A DNA stretch of 64,000 nucleotides from positions 18,398 through 82,397 of the forward strand of contig JBCCFW010000014.1 in NCBI GenBank assembly GCA_039029535.1. The letters run 5' to 3'. The number at the start of each line of letters is the position of its first letter. The stretch's first letter is position 1. The DNA is from JBCCFW01 sp039029535. Its GTDB lineage: Bacteria; Acidobacteriota; JBCCFW01. Positions 1-7,812 of this stretch are shown one piece after another. The translations under genes were made by a program, and so were the position numbers. The notes under the pieces were generated by a model, which ran no database searches, was not told where the DNA came from, and was given only the letters and a program-made list of their open reading frames with translations.

Positions 1-318
1 GTCCGGCACGAGAGCGTCGCGCAGCTCATCGAGCAGCCGCGCGTGAAGCGGGCCGAGGTCGAGGTCGAGGAGCCGAACGTCGAGACTCTCGGCGACCTCA
101 TGCGCCCGAGCGCTCGCGCTCGGATCGGTGTCGATGCGGGTGTGGACCGCGGTGATCTTCGACGGCACCAAGGCGTGGGCGAGGAGGGCCAGCATGACCG
201 CCGAGTCGATCCCACCGGAGACGTCGAGCTGAGCCCGCTCCAGGCCTGCGCTCTCATGGAAGGAGCGAAGGGCGTGCACGCGTTCGTCGATGAGGGCCTC
301 GGGTCTCCGCAGGGGCAT
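1..318 (-). CDS. nadE: NAD synthetase NadE, N-terminal part (cut by window edge)
   Basis: The first 106 codons are visible; the rest lies beyond position 1. NadE makes NAD from deamido-NAD and ATP, the last step of NAD synthesis. The N-terminal part carries the ATP-pyrophosphatase P-loop VSGGIDSAV near residues 33-41, which activates the substrate by adenylation, followed by an alternating strand/helix pattern. The ATG at 318 has a GGAG site 6-9 bases upstream. It starts 23 bp after the stop of pncB on the same strand, so the two form an NAD salvage operon, which supports NadE over other P-loop pyrophosphatases. Whether a glutaminase domain is present elsewhere cannot be seen; the visible start has no N-terminal nitrilase domain, so it would be the ammonia-dependent form. 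Confidence 0.82.
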   Translation of the reverse strand, partial: MPLRRPEALIDERVHALRSFHESAGLERAQLDVSGGIDSAVMLALLAHALVPSKITAVHTRIDTDPSASARAHEVAESLDVRLLDLDLGPLHARLLDELRDALVPD

Positions 319-341
319 GGTGTCTCCTTTTCGGGAAGGGT

Positions 342-1790
342 TCAGCCGAGTCTTCGATTGCGCAGGTCGTCGATGAGCTCACGAGTGGCCGGGCTGGGCG
401 CGGCGCGCTCGTCCGTCGGCTCCGAGGAGTCGATGAGCTCGGCGAGCGGTCGGTAGCCGTCGGGCACGGGTTCGTCGGCCTGGGCGATGAGCCCGAGCGG
501 TCGGTCGTCGTCTCCGCCCACGCGACGCAGGGCCAGCGGCTGACCCGGTGCGCTCTCCTTGCCGGTGTCTGAGAACTTCATGACCGGACGCGAGCCGGTC
601 TGGCAGAGCTTGTAGACCGCCCCGACGCGATCGCGCATGAGGTCGGTGGAGGTCGGTCGGGCGACGAGCTCGGAGCCGTAGCCGTAGAGACGGCGCTCGC
701 GGCTCACGCCCAGGCGCTCGGCGGTGGCCTCCATCGTCTTCGTGCGGTCGACGTCGTAGCCGTCCTCGAAGACGAAGAGGGGAGCGAGCTTCGGTCCGAG
801 CAGTGAGAGTGCCTTCGCGAGCTGGTCTTCCTGGTCGCCTGAGTCGAAGCGCAAGGACGCGGCCCGGTTCGGATCCTCGGCGAGCACCTCCACCGCCGCT
901 GGGAGGCCGCGGGTGAAGACGTCGTAGGTGTCGAGCAGGTAGCTCGGCGGCTCGGGCCGTCGGTCGCGCAGCGCGCGGAAGCCCTCGGCGTCGTCGCCGA
1001 AGCGCTGCTGATGCTCGTGACCGGCCGTGCCGACCGGTCGGAGGTCGTGGGCGGCCGCGCCGAGCACGTTGCTGGTGGCGAGCAGGCCCGACTCGCGGCA
1101 GGCCTCCAGCGCGAGCAGGTGCTGCTCGACGCAGCTCGCCCCGCGCAGGCCGACTTCGAACAGTCGGTTCGCGTCGCCGTCGACCGCGTCGAGGAGACGC
1201 GTGGCAGCGGCCCCTACCTGCCGGCGGTAGTCGTCGGTGCGGAGCTCGACGTCGACCTGCTTGCCGACGGACGCCGCCGCCAGCTCGATGAGGGCTGCCT
1301 CGTCCGGGCAAGTCGCGGCGAAGGTGCTGCGCCCGCGCAGGCAGGCCGTCGCGACCTGGATGGGGTAGTGGAGGGCCACCGCCAGTGGCTCGAGCCAGGA
1401 CACGAGGAAGCTCGGGCCCGTCAGCGTGGCGAGCGGCTCACCCGGGAGCACCCAGGAGCCGGCCGGCGCGGCGTCCACCCGCAGGGAGCCGGCGAGGGCC
1501 GCGGTCATCGCCGGTGTCGGTCCGTAGCCGTGTTCGGCCATGAAACGAAGCTCGTCGTTGGTGGGCTCGGCCGGTCGCAGGTGCTCGAGAACCGCCGTCA
1601 GGTCGAACGGAACGTGGTGCGGTCCGCCCTTGCGGAAGGAGAGGTAGAAGGTCTCCTCGCGGAGCGGGTGGCCGGCCTGCGCCATCGACAGCTTGTAGGC
1701 GTCGGTGGTCAGGAAGGACGCCCGTGGGCGGCCCAGGAGGCGCTCGGCCAGCTCCCGCTCGAGTCCGGTGGCAACGTTTCGTGTTTCCAT
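342..1790 (-). CDS. pncB: nicotinate phosphoribosyltransferase
   Basis: The 482-residue protein matches the nicotinate phosphoribosyltransferase family, which joins nicotinate to PRPP to give nicotinate mononucleotide in NAD salvage. The N-terminus has the TDAYKLSMAQ substrate-binding motif (about residues 29-38) and a LRFDSGD loop near residue 315, equivalent to the phosphate-binding loop of the family. The length fits the long bacterial form. An in-frame GTG lies at 1817, but the ATG at 1790 is preferred: a promoter (TTGACT, 17 bp, CATATT) places the transcription start at or next to this ATG, so the message would be leaderless, and no ribosome site is visible before either codon. Two palindromes lie over the promoter and start. 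nadE follows 23 bp downstream. Confidence 0.88.
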   Translation of the reverse strand: METRNVATGLERELAERLLGRPRASFLTTDAYKLSMAQAGHPLREETFYLSFRKGGPHHVPFDLTAVLEHLRPAEPTNDELRFMAEHGYGPTPAMTAALAGSLRVDAAPAGSWVLPGEPLATLTGPSFLVSWLEPLAVALHYPIQVATACLRGRSTFAATCPDEAALIELAAASVGKQVDVELRTDDYRRQVGAAATRLLDAVDGDANRLFEVGLRGASCVEQHLLALEACRESGLLATSNVLGAAAHDLRPVGTAGHEHQQRFGDDAEGFRALRDRRPEPPSYLLDTYDVFTRGLPAAVEVLAEDPNRAASLRFDSGDQEDQLAKALSLLGPKLAPLFVFEDGYDVDRTKTMEATAERLGVSRERRLYGYGSELVARPTSTDLMRDRVGAVYKLCQTGSRPVMKFSDTGKESAPGQPLALRRVGGDDDRPLGLIAQADEPVPDGYRPLAELIDSSEPTDERAAPSPATRELIDDLRNRRLG

Positions 1791-1798
1791 GACACGAA
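1778..1798. promoter_or_regulatory. NrtR-like operator box 1
   Basis: This is a perfect 21-bp dyad, TTCGTGT-N7-ACACGAA, covering the pncB start codon and the -10 edge. The length and GT-N7-AC core agree with the site I recall for NrtR, the Nudix-related repressor of NAD genes. No nrtR gene is in the window, so the regulator is inferred. Confidence 0.6.
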
Positions 1799-1825
1799 TA
1801 TGGTGTCGTGGTGACACGAAGTCAA
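1797..1825 (-). promoter_or_regulatory. pncB promoter, probably giving a leaderless mRNA
   Basis: On the minus strand TTGACT (1825-1820) is followed by a 17-bp spacer and CATATT (1802-1797), matching the sigma-70 -35 box at 5 of 6 and the -10 box at 4 of 6. The predicted start point is 6-7 bases on, at 1791-1790, which is the ATG of pncB. There is no Shine-Dalgarno sequence. Confidence 0.6.
1800..1820. promoter_or_regulatory. NrtR-like operator box 2
   Basis: The second dyad reads ATGGTGT-N7-ACACGAA and fills the spacer between -35 and -10. It is offset by 22 bp from box 1, about two helical turns, so two repressor dimers could sit on the same face. The right half GACACGAA is identical in both boxes; the left half is less perfect. 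Confidence 0.55.
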
Positions 1826-1892
1826 GTCCGAACGGCGCTCACCCGGTGGCCGGGCTTGACCGCAGGTGGCTCGGGGTCGAGGCTGCCGCCGG

Positions 1893-2699
1893 ATGACCGA
1901 GCGCCCAGGCCCGCCCAAGCCCCGCCACCTCCAACCTGACCAAGGCTTGCAGTTCGCCGAGGTCGAGGTGGCCTCGGCCTATCGTCATCGGCCGCCCTAC
2001 GCGCCCGAGGTCGTCGACGTCGTGTTGGAGCTTCTCGGCCCTCCGCCGCATCGGGTGCTCGAGCTTGGGGCCGGCTCCGGTGACTTCACGACGCTCCTCG
2101 CCGATCGGGTCGACACGGTGGTCGCCGTCGAGCCTTCGGAGCCCATGCGCGCCCTCGGTGAGCAACGCACGGTCGCTGCCCCCGCTTCGGTGACCTGGGA
2201 AGGGGTGTCTTCGGAAGACTTCCGCCCCGACGGCAGCTACTCGGCCGCGGTCGCCGCCGAGTCGCTCCACTGGATGGACTGGGAGGTCGTGCTGCCGATG
2301 CTGGCCGGCTGCTTGAGGGAGGGCGGTCCGCTCGCGGTGATCGGACGGGGCCTGGCCACGACACCTCCCTGGGCGAAGGAGCTGCAGGCGATCATCGATC
2401 GCTACAGCACCAACGTGCACTACCGCGAGCACGACCTCATCGCCGACCTCGAGTCACGGGGCCTGTTCGAGCGACAGGGCGACCACGAGACCGAGCCGAC
2501 GGTCTTTCGACAGCCGCTCGAGGAGTACGTCGAGTCCTTCCACTCGCGCAACGGCTTCTCGCGGGCTCGGATGACGCCGGAGAACGCGAGGGCCTTCGAC
2601 CAGCAGGTGGCCGAGCTCGTCGCGGGACACGTCGAGGGCGACGAGGTCGAGCTGATGACGGTGACGAGCGTGACCTGGGGACGCCCGAGGCTGCGCTAG
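1893..2699 (+). CDS. class I SAM-dependent methyltransferase
   Basis: The 268-residue protein has the Rossmann-type motif I VLELGAGSG (residues 55-63) that holds S-adenosylmethionine, an acidic residue ending beta-2 (VAVE, residue 80) that would bind the ribose, and a VAAESLHWMDW stretch like motif IV of methyltransferases of the UbiE/Methyltransf_11 type. The substrate cannot be read from the sequence. The ATG at 1893 is used because the family homology starts soon after; an upstream in-frame ATG at 1866 would only add a short Arg-rich tail. It runs divergently from pncB and converges on the M18 peptidase gene, whose stop codon overlaps its own inside one CTAG palindrome. Confidence 0.8.
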   Translation: MTERPGPPKPRHLQPDQGLQFAEVEVASAYRHRPPYAPEVVDVVLELLGPPPHRVLELGAGSGDFTTLLADRVDTVVAVEPSEPMRALGEQRTVAAPASVTWEGVSSEDFRPDGSYSAAVAAESLHWMDWEVVLPMLAGCLREGGPLAVIGRGLATTPPWAKELQAIIDRYSTNVHYREHDLIADLESRGLFERQGDHETEPTVFRQPLEEYVESFHSRNGFSRARMTPENARAFDQQVAELVAGHVEGDEVELMTVTSVTWGRPRLR

Positions 2700-3976
2700 C
2701 CCTTCAGTACTTGTTGGAGCATGGCGACCATCATCCCTTGGTCCTCGCTGCCGCCCATCTCGCGGATGCTGTGCATGGAGAGGATGGGCGTGCCGACGTC
2801 GACGGTGGGCATGCCGAGCTGGGCCGAGCTGATCGGTCCGATGGTCGATCCACAAGGCAGGTCGGAGCGGCTGACGAAGCGCTGGAGCGAGACGCCGACG
2901 GCGTCGGCGCAGGCCTGGAGTCGCGCCGCCGTGGTCGCGTCGGTCGCGTAGCGCTGGTTGCAGTTGATCTTGAGCACCGGGCCGCCGTTCATGATCGGGC
3001 GGTGGTCGGGCTCGTGGTACTCGGCGTAGTTCGGATGCAGGGCATGGCTGCTGTCGCAGGAGACCATGAGCGAGTCGGGCAGGGCGCGCTCGAGGTCCTC
3101 GTCGTCACCACCCGCCGCTCGGACGACCCGACCGAGCAGCGATCGCAGGTAGATCGACGCGGCACCCTGCGAGCTCACCGAGCCGATCTCCTCGTGGTCG
3201 TAGAGAACGATGCCGCGGCACGCCGTCGAGTCGGAGTCGGTCGCCACGAGCGACGCGACCGCTGCGTGGCAGCTCGTCTGGTTGTCGAGCCGAGGCGCGT
3301 GGATGAACTCGCCGTTCATCCCGCTCACCGTGGGGGCGACCACGTCGAAGAGGTGGAGGTCGAAGCCGGTGATCGCGTCGGCGTCGACGCCGGTCTCCTC
3401 GGCCAGCCAGGAGAACAGCCAGCCCTCGTCGCCGTCACCGAGGCCGATGAGCGGTGAGAGGTGCTTCTGCTTGTCGAGGACGAGGCCGGAGTCGTTCACC
3501 TTGCGGTTGAGGTGGATGGCGAGCTGCGGCACGCGGCAGACCGGGCGGTCGATGCGCACGAGTTGGCTGGTGTCGTCGCGAAGGAGAAGACGACCGGCCA
3601 CTCCCAGGTCGCGGTCCGTCCAGGTGCCCATGAGCAGGCCGCCGTAGGGCTCGACGCCGAGCTGCCGATAGCCGTGCGCCGTGCGCTCGGGATGCGGCTT
3701 GAGCCGGAGGTTGGGGCTGTCGGTGTGAGCGCCGAGGAGATGGAAGGACTTCGGCACCCCGTCGCCCGACTGGATCCAGGCGACCAGCGTCGTACCTTCG
3801 CGCTCGACCAGGTAGCGACCGCCGGGCTTCAGCTCGAAGCGCTCCCGCTCGTCGAGGGCCGTGAAGCCGGCCGACTCGAGACGTCGGCGCGCTTCCGCCA
3901 CGCAGTGATGGGGCGTGGGAGAGGCCTCGATGAAGGAGAGGAGGTCGGCGTTGCAGTCGGCGGGCGAGACGGTCAC
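2696..3976 (-). CDS. apeB: M18 family aminopeptidase (aspartyl aminopeptidase type)
   Basis: The 426-residue cytosolic metallopeptidase removes N-terminal, preferentially acidic, residues. All family landmarks are present: GAHTDSPNLRLKP (83-94, metal ligand H84), HAPRLDNQTS with D231, the catalytic HEEIGS (261-266), SCDSSHALHPNY (306-317) and the late histidine in MHSIREMGG (H402). The two-metal site therefore looks intact and the length is normal. The start is a GTG at 3976 with AGGAG six bases upstream. It is a single gene; its 3' end overlaps the methyltransferase stop by 4 bp in convergent orientation. Confidence 0.92.
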   Translation of the reverse strand: MTVSPADCNADLLSFIEASPTPHHCVAEARRRLESAGFTALDERERFELKPGGRYLVEREGTTLVAWIQSGDGVPKSFHLLGAHTDSPNLRLKPHPERTAHGYRQLGVEPYGGLLMGTWTDRDLGVAGRLLLRDDTSQLVRIDRPVCRVPQLAIHLNRKVNDSGLVLDKQKHLSPLIGLGDGDEGWLFSWLAEETGVDADAITGFDLHLFDVVAPTVSGMNGEFIHAPRLDNQTSCHAAVASLVATDSDSTACRGIVLYDHEEIGSVSSQGAASIYLRSLLGRVVRAAGGDDEDLERALPDSLMVSCDSSHALHPNYAEYHEPDHRPIMNGGPVLKINCNQRYATDATTAARLQACADAVGVSLQRFVSRSDLPCGSTIGPISSAQLGMPTVDVGTPILSMHSIREMGGSEDQGMMVAMLQQVLKG

Positions 3977-4048
3977 GGGCGGCTCCTGGGAGGGAAGTGA
4001 CGACAGGGTACACCCCGGCGCCAGGCCCTCGGAGCCGCCCGTGATCGC

Positions 4049-4073
4049 GGCCGGTGGCTCAGGGCCACCGGCC
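4049..4073 (-). terminator. hairpin downstream of the secreted repeat-protein gene
   Basis: A perfect 10-bp stem GGCCGGTGGC/GCCACCGGCC closes a 5-base loop, 20 bp after the stop at 4094 on the minus strand. No T-run follows, so it may be a processing or Rho-assisted end rather than a classical intrinsic terminator. Confidence 0.5.
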
Positions 4074-4093
4074 GGTGCGCGACCAGCGGCCGC

Positions 4094-6016
4094 TCAGCGG
4101 CGACCGCCGCGACGCTCGATCAGGTCGAGCCGACCGCTGCGGGAGCGGGGGTCGGCGTCGTCGCGGCGACCGGTCAGTCGGCTGCGGACCACGTCGCGGG
4201 CGCAGGTCAGGTCGGTGACCGCCATCGAGCCGGTCGTCTCGATCTCGATGGTCTTCACGCCGCAGCGCTCGATGAGCACCGACTGCCAGCCGTTGTCCAC
4301 GCCCTGCGGCGGCACGACGACCTCGCGGATGAGGCTGCCCGTGTCGTCCCAGGTCCGGACGATGACCTCGTCGTCGTCGACGTCGAGGAGGCCGATGGAG
4401 TGGAGCTCGATCGGCTCGTCGGCCTCGATGGTCATGACACCACCGTCGCGAGCGTCGTCGGGTGAGCAGCTCGAGCCGGGCTCGGAGAGGATGAGCACGC
4501 CACCGAGGTCGGAGACGTTGCCGGGACCGGTGCCCGGCGTGAGCAGGTCGTCGTCACCGCAGGTCGGGTCCGAGGTGTCGAAGATCATGACCGGCGAGGT
4601 GCCGCTGATGGTCAGGCCCGAGAACTCGGTGGTGACCACGGTGCCCGCGGTGAGACCGTCGAAGTCATGGCTCTGGCACGGTCCAGCGCAGGGCGCCGCG
4701 CAAGGATGCGTGCTCGGAAGCACGTCGCCGGTCAGCGCGTCGACGGCCGCCACGACGAGCGGGCAGCAGGGTGCGGGATCGAGCGGCAGGTCCACGCCGC
4801 AGGCCGGGTCGCTGGAGAGACCGGGCAGGGCGGCCTCGAGCAGCAGGCGCATCTCGCAGTCGTCGCAGACCAGGGTGTCGAGACAGTCGGGGAGGCCGTC
4901 GGCATCAGAGTCGACGTCGCTGACGCCGCAGCCGCAGGTGCCGGCGTCGGTCTTGTCCGGATCGTCGGGGCACTCGTCGTTGCAGTCGAGGACACCGTCG
5001 CCGTCGCTGTCGACGTCGGCGATGCCGCAGCCGCAGGTGCCCGCGTCGGTCTTGCCGGGATCGTCGGGACAGCAGTCGAAGCAGTCGACGACGCCGTCTG
5101 CGTCGCTGTCGTCATCGGTGAAGCCGCAGCCACAGGCGCCGGCCTCGGTCTTGAAGGGATCGTCGGGGCAGCAATCGAGACAGTCGGGGACCGTGTCGCC
5201 GTCACTGTCGTCGTCGGGCACGCCGCAGCCGCAGAGACCGGGCTCGAGCTTGTCGGGATCGTCGGGACAGCAGTCGGTGACCTCGAGGCGGTTCACGATG
5301 ACCTCGTCGAGACGGATGGTGTGCTGGTCCGCGAACGGGTTCTGCGAGATGTGGGCGCGGTGCACCATGCCGGACACGTGGAACGGACCGGAGTGCATGG
5401 AGGCGAAGTCGATGTCGGGGTGGGCGTCGGCCCAGGGCGCGACGATCTCGAGGTCGATCTCCGGAGAGGACCAGGTGACGCCGTTCATGTCGACCGTCAG
5501 CGTCACCGTGTAGCCGTCGACGCGGTTGGCCGGAGTGTGGCTGGAGTCGAAGTTCGTCCGCACCGGGCCGTTGAACAGTCGGAGCTCCGTGCGTGCGAAG
5601 CCGTCACGCTGGAGCACGAGGCTGATCGCGCGACCGTTGAACGGCCCGACGTCGGTGACGGCGAAGGAGTGGGTGTTGGCGTCTTCGAGCTCGTCGAAGG
5701 TGAGCACCCACTGGACCTCGTAGGGCTGCATCTCGTGATCGAAGGTGCCGATCGTGCGGTAGGCGGCGAGGGAGTTCTGCGAGGGCGGAGAGTTGACGGT
5801 CATCTCGCCACCGGATTCCGAGAGCGAGGCGCCGGGCTCGTTGAAGGGGAGGTCCCAGCCGGAGCCGATGCCGCCGGTGTTCGTCGCCGGATCATCGTCG
5901 TCGAAGGTGTCGTGGTAGAGGACCTGCGCCGACGCGCTGGTCGTGAAGAGGAGCGTCGCCAGGAGGCAGGCGGTGAGAGTGAGAGGGTGTCTGGTACGGA
6001 TCGCGAACGTGGACAT
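4094..6016 (-). CDS. secreted protein with Ca-binding CGCG/Asp-rich repeats and an STHPC module
   Basis: The 640-residue protein has a signal peptide (1-30, ending ASA-QV), a beta-rich N-terminal region (about 31-245) that looks like a LamG/concanavalin-like fold, then four Asp-rich repeats (about 247-382) of the type CPDDPDKT-x-GxCGCG followed by DxDxDG and DC. These resemble thrombospondin type 3 calcium repeats. Next comes a module (about 384-613) with CxxC, CCP, the motif PSTHPC and a beta domain starting DFDGLTAG. The same module makes up the protein encoded at 46592-47362. The start at ATG 6016 directly precedes the signal peptide; upstream codons are Arg/Pro-rich and non-coding in style. 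It probably acts outside the cell; no catalytic motif was recognised. Confidence 0.75.
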   Translation of the reverse strand: MSTFAIRTRHPLTLTACLLATLLFTTSASAQVLYHDTFDDDDPATNTGGIGSGWDLPFNEPGASLSESGGEMTVNSPPSQNSLAAYRTIGTFDHEMQPYEVQWVLTFDELEDANTHSFAVTDVGPFNGRAISLVLQRDGFARTELRLFNGPVRTNFDSSHTPANRVDGYTVTLTVDMNGVTWSSPEIDLEIVAPWADAHPDIDFASMHSGPFHVSGMVHRAHISQNPFADQHTIRLDEVIVNRLEVTDCCPDDPDKLEPGLCGCGVPDDDSDGDTVPDCLDCCPDDPFKTEAGACGCGFTDDDSDADGVVDCFDCCPDDPGKTDAGTCGCGIADVDSDGDGVLDCNDECPDDPDKTDAGTCGCGVSDVDSDADGLPDCLDTLVCDDCEMRLLLEAALPGLSSDPACGVDLPLDPAPCCPLVVAAVDALTGDVLPSTHPCAAPCAGPCQSHDFDGLTAGTVVTTEFSGLTISGTSPVMIFDTSDPTCGDDDLLTPGTGPGNVSDLGGVLILSEPGSSCSPDDARDGGVMTIEADEPIELHSIGLLDVDDDEVIVRTWDDTGSLIREVVVPPQGVDNGWQSVLIERCGVKTIEIETTGSMAVTDLTCARDVVRSRLTGRRDDADPRSRSGRLDLIERRGGRR

Positions 6017-6066
6017 GGCTGTGCTTCTTCCCCCGGTCGGGCGGTGAAGAGTCCACCCGACGGACG

Positions 6067-6089
6067 GTCCCGACTCGACGAGCCGGGAC
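6067..6089 (-). terminator. hairpin between the Cys-Cys peptide gene and the repeat-protein gene
   Basis: The minus-strand RNA forms a 10-bp stem (GTCCCGGCTC/GAGTCGGGAC, one G-U pair) with a 3-base loop. The mismatch exists only on the plus strand, so the hairpin is better for minus-strand RNA. It lies 63 bp after the upstream stop and 51 bp before the next ATG, so it could end the sigma operon or be a leader structure. Confidence 0.4.
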
Positions 6090-6152
6090 GGTGCATGAGT
6101 TCTCACGGGGGAAGGACGGAAAGCGCGTGCAGCACGGACAATCGCCGAGCCG

Positions 6153-6503
6153 TCAGCTCGGGCAGGTCGCTCCGGGCGACGCCGTGGTCGTCGGACAGCA
6201 CGAGCTCGCGGTCGGTGCTGGAGGCGCCTGAGCACCGGTCTCGCAGCAAGCGGGAGGGCAGCAGGCCGGTGGGCAGCACTCGCTCGGGGGGCAGCAGGCG
6301 GTGGTCGCGGGGCTCGGTGCGCAGCTCGTCGCCGCCGGTGCGCTCGGCCGCGCATCCGTCGTCGGACAGCAAGCCGGTGCCGTCGTCGGCGTCGGGCAGC
6401 AGGCCACGCTCGGAACGCAACAGGCCGTGCTCGGGGGCAGGGCTGCCGAAGCCAGCGAGGGGAGCGCGAGAAGGACGAGCGAGAGAGGGAGCGAAGGGGT
6501 CAT
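6153..6503 (-). CDS. small secreted Cys-Cys-Pro-rich protein
   Basis: The 116-residue product has a clear signal peptide (MTPSLPLSLVLLALPSLASA) followed by a low-complexity mature chain with eight CC pairs, most in CCP or ACCP context, plus two single cysteines: 18 cysteines in all. No known family is recognised; the pattern suggests metal binding or a heavily disulphide-bonded surface peptide. GAAAGA lies about 9 bases before the ATG. It follows the SigZ-like sigma gene by 89 bp on the same strand, and that sigma factor also ends in two CC pairs, so the two may be functionally linked. Low complexity makes accidental coding possible, but the signal peptide, ribosome site and context argue for a gene. 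Confidence 0.6.
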   Translation of the reverse strand: MTPSLPLSLVLLALPSLASAALPPSTACCVPSVACCPTPTTAPACCPTTDARPSAPAATSCAPSPATTACCPPSECCPPACCPPACCETGAQAPPAPTASSCCPTTTASPGATCPS

Positions 6504-6592
6504 GGTGATGTCTTTCGTCGTGGCGGGGCCGACGTCAGCGCCGGCCGCTCACGAGGAAGACGGGACCGTCCTCGAAAAGACGCAGGGGCTGC

Positions 6593-7216
6593 TCACGAGT
6601 CGGCGCAGGAGCCTCCTCGGGGAGACACCTTCGTGTCGCCACAGCACGAGCGAGAGCCGTCCTGGACCCAGCCGAGGACGTTGCCTCGACGGTCGAGCTC
6701 GAAGCTGCAGCAGTCGTGGAGGGCCGCCACGAGCTTCGCCCGACCTCGCTGGATCCGCGACTTGGCCCCCGACAGCGAGATCCCGAGACGCTCGGCGATC
6801 TCGGCCTGGGGGAGACCCTCGATCTCCTCGAGCCGCACCGCCTCGCGGTAGGTGTCGGGCAGGTGCTCGATGGCGGCCGGCAGCCAGCTCGCGACGACCC
6901 CGTTGCAGTTGTCGTCGGTGTCCTGCTCCTCGGGAGCCGTGCGCTCGGGGAGGTCGTGGGGCAGCTCCTGGGTCGGTCGCCGACGATGGTGGTCGGTCAG
7001 GAGGTGACGGGCGATGGAGAACACCCACGACTCCAGACGCTCGGTCTCGCGCAGGTCGCCGAGCTTCTCGTGGACCCGGACGAAGGTCTCCTGGACGAGG
7101 TCGGCGCTGAGCGCGGCGTCGCGGGTCCGAGAAACGAAGAAGCCCTGGAGACGCTGGCGTAGCGCGCTCCAGAGCTTCTCGGTGTCGATCGCGTTGGGCG
7201 GGGTCGTCGCGTCCAT
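6593..7216 (-). CDS. ECF sigma factor, SigZ-like
   Basis: The 207-residue protein has sigma region 2 (ALSADLVQETFVRVHEKL, then LESWVFSIARHLLTDHHRR) and region 4 (LPDTYREAVRLEEIEGL, then AEIAERLGISLSGAKSRIQRGR), which bind the -10 and -35 elements and core polymerase. The tail LHDCCSFELDRRGNVLGW is the SigZ-type C-terminal extension; here a second CC pair follows near the end. The ATG at 7216 is chosen; there is no ribosome site, and a weak promoter ends six bases upstream, so a leaderless message is possible. No anti-sigma gene is adjacent. The next gene downstream codes for the Cys-Cys-rich secreted peptide. Confidence 0.83.
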   Translation of the reverse strand: MDATTPPNAIDTEKLWSALRQRLQGFFVSRTRDAALSADLVQETFVRVHEKLGDLRETERLESWVFSIARHLLTDHHRRRPTQELPHDLPERTAPEEQDTDDNCNGVVASWLPAAIEHLPDTYREAVRLEEIEGLPQAEIAERLGISLSGAKSRIQRGRAKLVAALHDCCSFELDRRGNVLGWVQDGSRSCCGDTKVSPRGGSCADS

Positions 7217-7222
7217 CCGCAA

Positions 7223-7250
7223 ACACTAGCGCTGGTCGCGATGACTGCAA
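7223..7250 (-). promoter_or_regulatory. weak candidate promoter of the SigZ-like gene
   Basis: TTGCAG (7250-7245), a 16-bp spacer and TAGTGT (7228-7223) precede the ATG at 7216 by six bases. Each box matches only 3 of 6 consensus positions, so support is mainly from position and from the shared CTAGNNT core seen at other gene starts here. Confidence 0.3.
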
Positions 7251-7262
7251 GCTGCCCGGCGT

Positions 7263-7793
7263 CTACGACTCGCCGTCGTCCTCCGCTGCCTCCTGACAGC
7301 TCTCCGGACCGACGTCGTCGACGTCGTCGTCCTCGCCGGCCGTCGCCGAGAGCAGCAGCGACTGCGCGACCTCGTGGAAGCTGCGCTCCACGCCGGGCGT
7401 CGGACGGACCTTGGAGACCTCGTCGTCGGCCAGGGCATCGGCCGCTGCCTTCGCGCTCTCCATGTCGCCCCGTCCCAAGTGCGTGGCGACGAGGCCGAGC
7501 TGAGCCTTGGCGGCGGTGCGGCCGACCTCACGACCACCGAGCTCTTCGCTGGCGATCTCGGCGTCGGGATACTCCGCGATGAGCCGCTCGAAGCAAGCAG
7601 CCGCTCGGTCGTGCTGGTTGATGTGCAGGTAGCAAGCGCCCAGGTCGTAGAGCGCATCGTCCGCGAGGTCGTGCTTCGGCCAGGTCTCGATCATCTTCTC
7701 GAAGGCGGCGATCGCTTCGGTGACGAGATCGGAGGCTGCCAGGCGCAGGGCCTCGCGGAAGGCAATGGTGGCGTCGTCGGGTGCGGTGGTCAT
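7263..7793 (-). CDS. TPR-repeat protein
   Basis: The 176-residue soluble protein contains tandem tetratricopeptide-like helices: AIAAFEKMIETWPKHDLADDALYDLGACYLHINQ style repeats run over about residues 20-100, a fold used for protein contacts. The C-terminus (about 150-176) is acidic, with DDDVDDVG. No signal peptide is seen. The ATG at 7793 has a strong AGGAGG 9 bases upstream. It lies 19 bp after the SPFH/SHOCT gene and is very probably co-transcribed with it, so it may serve the same membrane-associated complex. Confidence 0.75.
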   Translation of the reverse strand: MTTAPDDATIAFREALRLAASDLVTEAIAAFEKMIETWPKHDLADDALYDLGACYLHINQHDRAAACFERLIAEYPDAEIASEELGGREVGRTAAKAQLGLVATHLGRGDMESAKAAADALADDEVSKVRPTPGVERSFHEVAQSLLLSATAGEDDDVDDVGPESCQEAAEDDGES

Positions 7794-7812
7794 GATCTCA
7801 TCCTCCTCGGAG

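Noticed and set aside
4667..6508. Plus-strand open frame of about 613 codons
   Set aside because: It crosses the secreted repeat protein and the Cys-Cys peptide genes in antisense with a Gly/Val/Ala-rich, motif-free translation.
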